This document shows positions 1 to 5,260 of a stretch of DNA of 11,663 bases, piece by piece. Each line of letters begins with the position of its first letter. Within the stretch, counting starts at the first letter, position 1. The translations under genes and the position numbers were made by a program. A model generated the notes under the pieces. That model did not search any database. It was not told the origin of the DNA and worked only from the letters and a program-made list of their open reading frames with translations. Source of the stretch: an uncultured Collinsella sp. (GTDB taxonomy: Bacteria > Actinomycetota > Coriobacteriia > Coriobacteriales > Coriobacteriaceae); NCBI GenBank assembly GCA_902478825.1, contig CABSMK010000045.1:1-11663 (forward strand), given 5' to 3'.

Positions 1-47
1 GAGATCTGCGCATGTCTCGTGGGCTCGGAGATGTGTATAAGAGACAG
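1..47 (+). other. Nextera i7-side sequencing adapter (artefact)
   Basis: This stretch is library adapter, not genome. Bases 1-5 match the end of the Illumina P7 primer, 6-13 (CTGCGCAT) are in the place of an 8-nt i7 index, and 14-47 match the Nextera read-2 adapter, ending in the 19-bp transposon mosaic end at 29-47. Genome begins at about 48. Any reading frame starting here carries adapter-encoded residues (MCIRDR appears in the plus-strand frame) and should be discarded. Confidence 0.97.
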
Positions 48-258
48 GGATGAGCGCGAGCGTCTCCTCGTCCTTAGCCTTGGGGTTGAGCAGCTTGTCG
101 ATGCCGCCGACCGCCTGCATCACGCTCGTGAGCTCGCCCTTGCTCATCTCCTTTTCCTTAAGGTCGATAAACTGCACCTTAATGCGGCGCTCCTTAAAAT
201 AACGCTGAGCCTTCTTGGTATCGAAAGACTTTTTGGTGCCAAAAATTTGCACGTTCAT
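48..258 (-). CDS. ArsC/Spx-like thioredoxin-fold protein, 3'-truncated
   Basis: The first 70 residues of a protein cut by the contig edge. The ATG at 258-256 opens with MNVQIFGTKKSFDTKKAQRY, the N-terminal strand-loop-helix of the ArsC/Spx/YffB family (usually about 115-120 residues), followed by a FIDLKEKEMSKGEL segment and a VGGIDKLLNPK segment typical of the family. Family members act as thiol reductases or RNA-polymerase-binding regulators. The usual redox cysteine sits where this protein has Ser11 (codon TCT, one base from TGT), so thiol chemistry at that site should be lost unless the base is an error. The gene starts 17 bases after the stop of the flavoprotein gene upstream, so the two are probably co-transcribed. 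The ribosome site is weak (GGCGGA about 9 bases before ATG). Family assignment is from motif recall; the function is unknown. Confidence 0.8.
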
Positions 259-275
259 GTATTTGTTCCGCCGTT

Positions 276-899
276 CTACCTGATGAAGTTGGTGCGCTCG
301 CGATCGGCTTCGGGGGCTTCGATGCCGGCGGCCTGTCCTGCCTCGATACAATGCAGGAGCCAGGCCATGTTCTTGCCGATGTTGCGCATGGTGGCCAGGC
401 CCTCGGCGTCCTGGGCGGCCTCGCCCGGCATGGCACCAAACACGTTGTTCCAGTACGTGGAAGCAACCACGGGCATCTGGTTGATGGTGAAGTACTTATT
501 GAGCACGTCGAAGGTGGTCGACGTGCCGCCGCGACGGGCAACGGCGACGGCAGCGCCCGGCTTGTGTGCAAAGGCTTTGCTGCCGGCATAGAAGGCGCGA
601 TCGAGGGCCGAAAGGATGCGTCCGCTGGGGTGCGCATAGTAGACGGGCGAGCCAAAGACAAAGCCATCTGCCTGCTCGGCGGCAGCGATGAGCTCGTTCA
701 CCACGTCATCGTCAAAGGTGCAGCGGCAATCGAGCTTGCCGCACTGACCACAGCCAATGCAGTCGCGAATGGGCTTGGTGCCCAGCTGAAACACCTCGGT
801 ATCAATGCCTTCAGCATTGAGTTGCTCGGCGACCTCGGCGAGTGCGCGGGCGGTGTTGCCGTTTGCCTTGGGGCTGCCATTGACCAAAAGAACCTTCAT
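276..899 (-). CDS. NADPH-dependent FMN reductase / iron-sulfur flavoprotein family
   Basis: A 207-residue flavodoxin-fold protein. Residues 3-16 (KVLLVNGSPKANGNT) form the first strand and the phosphate-binding loop for FMN, and residues 80-92 (FVFGSPVYYAHPS) form the second flavin-contact segment of this family. Between them lies a cysteine cluster CxxCxxCx4CxC at residues 47, 50, 53, 58 and 60, the position where iron-sulfur flavoproteins bind a 4Fe-4S cluster. The likely role is cytoplasmic reduction of flavin, quinone or another small acceptor with NAD(P)H; the true acceptor cannot be told. A GTG lies directly before the ATG, but the AGAGGGAG ribosome site sits 6 bases before the ATG and only 3 before the GTG, so I chose the ATG. 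It leads a probable two-gene operon with the ArsC-like gene. Confidence 0.88.
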   Translation of the reverse strand: MKVLLVNGSPKANGNTARALAEVAEQLNAEGIDTEVFQLGTKPIRDCIGCGQCGKLDCRCTFDDDVVNELIAAAEQADGFVFGSPVYYAHPSGRILSALDRAFYAGSKAFAHKPGAAVAVARRGGTSTTFDVLNKYFTINQMPVVASTYWNNVFGAMPGEAAQDAEGLATMRNIGKNMAWLLHCIEAGQAAGIEAPEADRERTNFIR

Positions 900-936
900 C
901 ACAAACTCCCTCTGCTGTCGGTGACTTCTGCAGAGG

Positions 937-945
937 ATTATCGCA
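937..945 (-). promoter_or_regulatory. Extended -10 promoter of the flavoprotein operon
   Basis: On the minus strand TGCGATAAT reads as a TGn extended -10 (GATAAT is 5 of 6 to TATAAT). It would start transcription near 930, leaving about 30 bases of leader before the ATG at 899. No good -35 is visible, which is usual for extended -10 promoters. A 6-bp inverted repeat (CTCTGC at 910-915, GCAGAG at 930-935) lies in this leader and overlaps the ribosome site. Confidence 0.4.
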
Positions 946-973
946 CGATGGGGGAGGCGGTGTGGGCGCGGTG

Positions 974-2503
974 CTAATCCAGTTTGGTGCCTGGCACCTG
1001 CACGGCTTTCCCGAGCAACGCATTGAGCTCGTTCAAAATCGAAACGGGCTGACGGTCGACGCCGTCCAGATGGAGCGTGGCCACGCGAATGGGCGGCTGA
1101 TATTCAAATGGGCCAAAGAGCACGGGCGAACCCAGGAACCGCTCGATTTCCTCTGCAATCGCATCGGTTTCTTCGGGATCAAAGTCGTCGAAAAGCGCCA
1201 CGAACATCGGCCCCGTCGAGCGGAACATACGACCCTTACCGCGCGAGCATTCCACCAGACAGGCGGCACATTCTGCCAAAACGCGGTCGCCCGCATCAAA
1301 GCCAAAGCGGGCATTGACCTGAGCGATATCGTCGATTTTGATGGCGATCAAACCAGCCTTGCGCGCCACGCGACGCATTTCGCCAATGGCGTTGACCAGG
1401 GCGTGAATATCGCCCAAGCCGGTCACGGAATCGGTCGTATCTGCCAAGCTTCGGTTGATGATAATGCCCACATACATGCCGGGCTCGGTATCGGTGCCGT
1501 CCAAGCGGTAGCCCGTGCAGTCGCAAAGCACGTATTTTCCGGTGGCATCCATTACGCGATACTGCATGTAGTGGAAGTGCCACGTGCCGTTTATCACCAT
1601 GTCGAGCTCGGCACGTACGTTGTCGCGGTCCTCGGGATGAACGCGGGCGAGCCACATGTCGAGTGAGTTAAAAGGGTGCTGGGAGGGCAGGTCAAAATCG
1701 CGCACGGCGTTAACCGACCATTGCGATTCTCCCGTATCGAGATTGAGGATAAACGGATAGCGCGTCTCGGAGCTCATGGAGATCGCTTGGAACACCCGGT
1801 CGTTGCAGGGAAGCTGATCGACGATTGGGCGTTGCGGCGCGTCACTGTCTTTCGGTTGCTGCACACGATGCATAAGCTTATAGCGATACATCTTGCGATC
1901 GGCATCCATCGTCATCTGGCGACGCGTGTCGCCGGCAAGTGGATCGACGCGCGAGCAGCCAAAGCTAAAGCTGCCGATCATGGGCGCCTTGCCACCTGAG
2001 CTCGCCTCGATCAGCCTGGTACGTACCTGCTCCAAGCGCTGCTCGAGTTCAATCTCGTTTGCGGAGAGCGAGATGAGCACAAACTCGTCTCCACCGATAC
2101 GGAACAGCATCTCATCGTGCTCCATGGTTTCGGAGAGCGTGCGGCAGATGCTCAGAATATAGCGATTGCCTTCGGCGTGGCCAAACCTATCATTGCAATG
2201 CTTGAGATGGTCGATGTCAATATAGGCGCAGGTGAAGGGGTCGCCTTTGCGCCAGAGTTGCTCGACGTGACGGTCGAATCCGTTGCGGTTGCCCAAGTTG
2301 GTGAGCGGGTCGATATAGGCGTTACGCTCAAGCAGCTGGCGCTCTTGTTGCAGGATGGCATGCGTCTTTTGCAGTTGCTCACCAACGGCGCGTAGCTCAG
2401 CAGGCAGCGCGGCAACATCGAGTTCAGCGGTCGAGACGCCGTTCGCAAGTCGCTGAAGATAGGCAATAATCGATTGCTCGCCCAGGCGATATGACTCGTT
2501 CAT
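974..2503 (-). CDS. GGDEF-PAS-degenerate GGDEF protein (probable diguanylate cyclase)
   Basis: A 509-residue protein with no membrane segment or signal peptide visible, so probably cytoplasmic. Residues 1-60 are helical and end in a likely coiled-coil linker. Residues 61-206 are a GGDEF domain with DPLTNLGNR at 65-73, the metal-binding DIDHLKHCND stretch and an intact GGDEF at 137-141, so it should make cyclic-di-GMP from two GTP. No RxxD inhibitory site precedes the motif. Residues about 246-351 look like a PAS domain (WLARVHPEDRDNV, then a YRVMDATGKYV segment). Residues about 356-501 are a second GGDEF fold (GLGDIHALVNAIGE, KIDDIAQVNARFGFDAGDRV) with TGPMF in place of GGDEF, so inactive and perhaps regulatory. 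The ATG at 2503 is chosen for the AAGGAGGT ribosome site 9 bases upstream; an in-frame extension to 2530 would place that site inside the gene. The last residues (VPGTK) are encoded by a GGTGCC-A-GGCACC palindrome. Confidence 0.9.
   Translation of the reverse strand: MNESYRLGEQSIIAYLQRLANGVSTAELDVAALPAELRAVGEQLQKTHAILQQERQLLERNAYIDPLTNLGNRNGFDRHVEQLWRKGDPFTCAYIDIDHLKHCNDRFGHAEGNRYILSICRTLSETMEHDEMLFRIGGDEFVLISLSANEIELEQRLEQVRTRLIEASSGGKAPMIGSFSFGCSRVDPLAGDTRRQMTMDADRKMYRYKLMHRVQQPKDSDAPQRPIVDQLPCNDRVFQAISMSSETRYPFILNLDTGESQWSVNAVRDFDLPSQHPFNSLDMWLARVHPEDRDNVRAELDMVINGTWHFHYMQYRVMDATGKYVLCDCTGYRLDGTDTEPGMYVGIIINRSLADTTDSVTGLGDIHALVNAIGEMRRVARKAGLIAIKIDDIAQVNARFGFDAGDRVLAECAACLVECSRGKGRMFRSTGPMFVALFDDFDPEETDAIAEEIERFLGSPVLFGPFEYQPPIRVATLHLDGVDRQPVSILNELNALLGKAVQVPGTKLD
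986..998. repeat. GGTGCCTGGCACC palindrome at the 3' end of the GGDEF gene
   Basis: A perfect 6-bp inverted repeat around a single T, encoding part of the last residues of the GGDEF protein. With a one-base loop it is a poor hairpin but a clear palindrome. I recall this 13-mer as a frequent dispersed palindrome in Coriobacteriia and some other high-GC genomes, which would make it a REP-like element that has landed in the gene end. Only one copy is in this window. Confidence 0.35.
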
Positions 2504-2541
2504 GATGGATAACCTCCTTGGGCGGAACAACGGTTTGTATC

Positions 2542-2572
2542 ATATCCCCAATTCGGTTTGAATTGGGGATAT
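2542..2572. repeat. Perfect 13-bp inverted repeat upstream of the GGDEF gene
   Basis: ATATCCCCAATTC (2542-2554) and GAATTGGGGATAT (2560-2572) are perfect reverse complements around the loop GGTTT. The element lies 38 bases before the GGDEF start codon and 60 bases after the stop of the EAL remnant. Neither strand has a T-run after the stem, so it is not a standard terminator. A TATGAT -10-like hexamer on the minus strand (2539-2544) overlaps its edge, so it could be an operator or a 5' leader hairpin of the GGDEF gene. No binding protein can be named. Confidence 0.6.
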
Positions 2573-2584
2573 AAGTTAGCTAAT

Positions 2585-2605
2585 GGAGACAAATGTCCCC
2601 TTTTT
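2585..2605 (+). repeat. GGAGAC-AAAT-GTCCCC hairpin with T-run
   Basis: GGAGAC (2585-2590) pairs with GTCCCC (2595-2600) over an AAAT loop with one mismatch, followed by TTTTT at 2601-2605. It has terminator form on the plus strand, but no plus-strand gene runs into it. It may be a degenerate copy of a dispersed GGGGACAAATGTCCCC palindrome; that is recollection, not something the window shows. Confidence 0.3.
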
Positions 2606-2631
2606 GCGGTGGCATTTTGCGTGCGAGCGTA

Positions 2632-2928
2632 TCAGTTGTTATTGCCACCATCGAGCAGTGCCTCAAAATCCTTCGCCTGCATGGGGCGGTAGGAGAGGAA
2701 GCCCTGAGCGTAGCGGGCGCCCATTTGTCGTAGCATGTTTGCCTGCTCATTTGTCTCGACGCCTTCGACCACGACCGGCAGATGGAGCGACTGCGCCATT
2801 TCGAGCATCGATGAAATGATCTGCGTGCTGCGGCCTTGATCGCCGTCGACGGGCGCAATCTGCCAAATGTGCTTGTCGAGCGTCACCATAAAGCCGCTTT
2901 CCTCGAGTGCGGGGATATGGGTGCACAT
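2632..2928 (-). pseudogene. EAL-domain (cyclic-di-GMP phosphodiesterase) remnant with internal deletion
   Basis: The C-terminal part is a recognisable EAL domain end: the segment IISSMLEMAQSLHLPVVVEGV, then ETNEQANMLRQMGARYAQG, then FLSYRPMQAKDFEALLDG, ending at a TGA at 2634-2632. Just before it, HIPALEESGFMVTLDKHIW is the early EAL segment that normally follows the EALVRW region. In an intact domain these two are separated by well over 100 residues that hold most metal-binding and catalytic residues; here they meet at about IAPVDGDQGRSTQ. The EAL motif itself is also absent. So the gene has lost its 5' end and its core. The frame stays open upstream to 3063 but that part resembles nothing. 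ATGs exist (for example 2928-2926) without a convincing ribosome site. It cannot hydrolyse cyclic-di-GMP. Confidence 0.75.
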
Positions 2929-2991
2929 GCTGTGGACGGCTATTATTCGACAGGCGGTAGCGCGACGATGCGATGTTCGATGAAAATGCGA

Positions 2992-3020
2992 CTGAGACGA
3001 TATATGTTGACGGGTATACT
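2992..3020 (+). promoter_or_regulatory. Possible promoter of the patatin-like gene
   Basis: TATACT at 3015-3020 is 5 of 6 to the -10 consensus. The -35 at 17-bp spacing (CTGAGA, 2992-2997) is poor. A start near 3027 would leave about 30 bases of leader before the ATG at 3057. A TTGACG at 3007-3012 is a better -35, but its matching -10 (TTAAAA at 3030) is weak. Confidence 0.3.
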
Positions 3021-3056
3021 TGTCCCGGTTTAAAACGCAGGAACGGAGATGGTCGC

Positions 3057-3926
3057 ATGGCACAGCCGGATACGACGCACACGGTGGGGCTTGCGCTCGA
3101 GGGAGGCGGCTACCGCGGTATGTATACGGCGGGCGTGCTCGACGTTTGGATGGAGCACGGTTTGACCTGCGACCATATGGTGGGTGTCTCGGCGGGCGCG
3201 GCGTTTGGCTACAACTTTAAATCGCGCCAGATCGGCCGCGCCATTCGCTACAACAAGGCCTATTGTGCCGATAAGCGCTATGCGGGTGTGACCAGCTGGT
3301 TGCGAACCGGTGACATGTTCAATGCCGATTTTGCCTATCACGAGGTGCCCATCGAGCGCGATCCCATCGACCTGGAGATATATCGCGCCTGCCCTATGCG
3401 GTTTACGTGCGTGTGTACCGATATCGAGACGGGCAAGGCCGTCTACCACGACCTGCCCTATGGCGACGAGCGCGATATCGAGTGGATCCGGGCGTCGTCG
3501 GCGATTCCCGTGGCGACGCGTCCCGTTGCTATTGGCGGGCATAAGTATCTGGATGGTGGCGTGGCTGATTCCATTCCCAGCGCATGGCTGTTTGCGCAGG
3601 GGTATGACCGCAATATCGTGGTACTCACGCAGCCGGCGGGCTTTGTGAAGCAGCCCAACAGCGTGATGCCCATGCTGCGGCGCGTGTTTCGTCACTACCC
3701 GGAGTTTGTTGCAGCGCTCGATCATCGGCATGAGGTCTACAATGCCACGCTCGATGACTTGGCGCGTCGTGAGGCTGCCGGCGAGGTCTTTGTGGTGCGG
3801 CCGAGCGAATCGGTGAAGGTGCCGTCGCTGTGCCGCGAGCCGGATGAGCTCGAGCGTATCTACCAGGTCGGCCGCCACGATGCGGAGGCGACCTTGCCCG
3901 AGCTGGAAGCGTATCTGGCAGAGTAG
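3057..3926 (+). CDS. Patatin-like phospholipase / acyl hydrolase (YjjU-like)
   Basis: A 289-residue patatin-fold hydrolase predicted to cleave acyl esters of lipids with a Ser-Asp dyad. The glycine-rich oxyanion loop is EGGGYRGMYTAGVLD (GGGYRG at residues 16-21). The nucleophile elbow is GVSAG with Ser45. The catalytic Asp is Asp166 in the DGGVADSIP motif. All key residues are present. There is no signal peptide or membrane segment, so it is probably cytoplasmic or loosely membrane-bound. The C-terminal part (about residue 200 onward) resembles the tail of E. coli YjjU-type proteins. The ATG at 3057 has GGAG 8 bases upstream; the frame is open back to 2973 but that extension lacks any family similarity. 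It stands alone, divergent from the EAL remnant and convergent with thiE. Its natural substrate is unknown. Confidence 0.88.
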   Translation: MAQPDTTHTVGLALEGGGYRGMYTAGVLDVWMEHGLTCDHMVGVSAGAAFGYNFKSRQIGRAIRYNKAYCADKRYAGVTSWLRTGDMFNADFAYHEVPIERDPIDLEIYRACPMRFTCVCTDIETGKAVYHDLPYGDERDIEWIRASSAIPVATRPVAIGGHKYLDGGVADSIPSAWLFAQGYDRNIVVLTQPAGFVKQPNSVMPMLRRVFRHYPEFVAALDHRHEVYNATLDDLARREAAGEVFVVRPSESVKVPSLCREPDELERIYQVGRHDAEATLPELEAYLAE

Positions 3927-3948
3927 AGCAAACTGCCGTGGACTCGGC

Positions 3949-4179
3949 GGAAAGCGCATCCCGGAATCGGCGCTAAAAATGGGATGAGGTTTCCGCGAGA
4001 GGCCCGTAGCGGAAAGCGCGCCCCGGAATCGGCATCCAAAACGGGATGCAGTTTCCCCGACGGCGGGTTTTGGAAACGGTGTCCCAGAATTTGCGCCTGG
4101 AATGGGATGGGGTTTCCCAACGGAGCCGCATGTGGAAATCGCATCCCGGAATGGAGATCCAAGCTGGGATGCGTTTTCC
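3949..4179. repeat. Four tandem 46-nt imperfect hairpins with 15-16 nt spacers
   Basis: Units at 3949-3994, 4011-4056, 4072-4117 and 4134-4179 are each exactly 46 nt: a 14-nt arm like GGAAAnCGCATCCC, an 18-nt centre usually opening GGAAT, and a 14-nt arm like GGGATGnGGTTTCC that is its reverse complement. Unit 4 pairs at 13 of 14 positions, unit 1 at 12, units 2 and 3 at 10 plus wobbles. Spacers (3995-4010, 4057-4071, 4118-4133) are not clearly conserved. The period is 62, 61, 62, not a multiple of three, so the open frames across it on both strands are not real coding repeats. The array fills most of the 297-base convergent gap between the patatin-like gene and thiE, where I see no other terminator. 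It has the form of a REP/BIME-like array and may end or stabilise transcripts from both sides. Confidence 0.85.
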
Positions 4180-4223
4180 ATTGCTGAAGATACGAGGCTG
4201 CGAATCGACTGCTCGGCCTATGC

Positions 4224-4919
4224 CTATGCCTGCTGCCAGGTGTCGACGAGCTCCTTGGCGGCGGCGTAGGGATCGTCGGCACTGCAGACGGCGCTCACCA
4301 CAAAGAAGCCATCGACACCGGTTGCCTTAAGCTGCGGCAAGTCGGCCGTCTTGACGCCGCCGCCCACCACGATGGGCACGGGGCTTGCCGCGTGGAGTGC
4401 GGCCAGGTCCTCAAAGCTCTTGGTGATGATAGAGCCGTCGGCCGCGCGTCCGCAGTCGCGCTTGGTCTCGGTCTCGTGGAGTGGGCCGATGCCCAGGTAG
4501 TCGACTAGGCTCATGTCGGCGGTCTTGACGTACTCGAGCATCTCCTCGCAACGGGCCGAAAGGCCCACGATGGCGTCGGGGCCCAGCAGCTTGCGACAGA
4601 CCTCGACGGGAATGTCGCTCTGACCCACGTGTACGCCGTCGACAGCAATACCCTGCTCGCGCGCGGCAAGCACACAGTCCAGACGGTCGTCAATCAGCAA
4701 AGCGACCTGACCGGTCTTGCCAGCCTGTGCGATTGCCTGCGCGGCGTCGCCGGTCAGCGCAATGATCTCGCGGGCGCTTGCCACCTTGGAGCGCACTTGA
4801 ATGCAAGTAAAGCCGGCGTCGAGTGCCTGGGCCACCACATCGCCCACGGGGCGTCCGAGCGTATTTTCGGGGCCGAGCACCAGATAGGCCGAGATATCAA
4901 GGTTGTCGCGGATGCTCAT
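4224..4919 (-). CDS. thiE: Thiamine-phosphate synthase ThiE
   Basis: A 231-residue TIM-barrel enzyme that joins HMP pyrophosphate and the phosphorylated thiazole alcohol to give thiamine monophosphate. Family marks in order: IQVRSK at residues 40-45 (the usual LRxK strand), LLIDDRLDCVLA at 74-85 (LINDRxDLA), VDGVHVGQSD at 93-102 (GVHLGQxD), YLGIGPLHETETK at 141-153, VVGGGV at 184-189, and GFFVVSAVCSADDP at 204-217. Length fits the family (about 210-230). The ATG overlaps the stop of the gene upstream (ATGA at 4919-4916), with a GCAGGAGGAAG ribosome site inside that gene, so translation is probably coupled. It is the last gene of the thiM operon; the other substrate-making gene, thiD, is not in the window. 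Confidence 0.93.
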   Translation of the reverse strand: MSIRDNLDISAYLVLGPENTLGRPVGDVVAQALDAGFTCIQVRSKVASAREIIALTGDAAQAIAQAGKTGQVALLIDDRLDCVLAAREQGIAVDGVHVGQSDIPVEVCRKLLGPDAIVGLSARCEEMLEYVKTADMSLVDYLGIGPLHETETKRDCGRAADGSIITKSFEDLAALHAASPVPIVVGGGVKTADLPQLKATGVDGFFVVSAVCSADDPYAAAKELVDTWQQA

Positions 4920-5257
4920 CGTGCTTCCTCCTGCTTTTTGATCTGCGCTTCCATGCGCTCGAGCTTGCCGGTCATGGTGTCGGTAAATCCGGGCCGAATA
5001 TCGGCTTTGAGCACGACTTCGGTGCGGATGCCCTTGCTCGCCAACACAAAGGTTGCGTCGCGCACGACCTGCATGACCTCGTCCCAGTCGCCCTCGATCT
5101 CGGTGAACATCGAGGTGGTGCGGTTGGGGAGGCCGCTCTCGCGAATGACGCGCACGACCTCGGCGACCTCGGCGGACAGCTCATCGCCGGTGCCGCACGG
5201 GGCGATGGCCACAGCGATGAGCGTGTTCATGCCGGCATTGGTTGCGGGCTCGGACAT
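4916..5257 (-). CDS. MTH1187/DUF77 family thiamine-binding protein
   Basis: A small 113-residue protein of the MTH1187 (DUF77, Thiamine_BP) family. Visible marks are LIAVAIAPCGTGDELSAEVA near the start, MFTEIEGDWDEVMQVV in the middle (TxIEG is typical) and a late RTEVVLKADIRPG segment. Known relatives (YkoF, TM0486) have a ferredoxin-like fold and bind thiamine or its pyrimidine moiety. Lying between thiM and thiE under a TPP riboswitch, it may hold or deliver thiamine or HMP; that is inference. The start at 5257 is 3 bases after the thiM stop and has AGGAGG 8 bases upstream; the internal Met10, nearer the family's usual start, lacks such a site. The 3' end overlaps thiE by 4 bases. Confidence 0.85.
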   Translation of the reverse strand: MSEPATNAGMNTLIAVAIAPCGTGDELSAEVAEVVRVIRESGLPNRTTSMFTEIEGDWDEVMQVVRDATFVLASKGIRTEVVLKADIRPGFTDTMTGKLERMEAQIKKQEEAR

Positions 5258-5260
5258 GGC

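Noticed and set aside
19..591. 190-residue plus-strand frame starting in adapter
   Set aside because: It begins in the Nextera adapter and then runs antisense to the ArsC-like and flavoprotein genes.
2504..2530. N-terminal extension of the GGDEF gene
   Set aside because: The extra nine residues would be translated across the AAGGAGGT ribosome site that serves the ATG at 2503.
3949..4179. CRISPR array
   Set aside because: The repeated units are 46 nt hairpins with spacers of only 15-16 nt, the repeats differ a lot from each other, and no cas gene is near. It is a hairpin repeat array, not CRISPR.
3030..4181. 383-residue minus-strand reading frame
   Set aside because: It is antisense to the patatin-like gene and continues over the hairpin array. 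The patatin protein has all catalytic motifs and a ribosome site; the antisense product resembles nothing and has no ribosome site.
3984..4187. Short plus-strand frame with repeated peptide-like segments
   Set aside because: It is the translation of the hairpin repeats. The 61-62 nt period shifts frame at each unit, so the repetition cannot be under protein selection.
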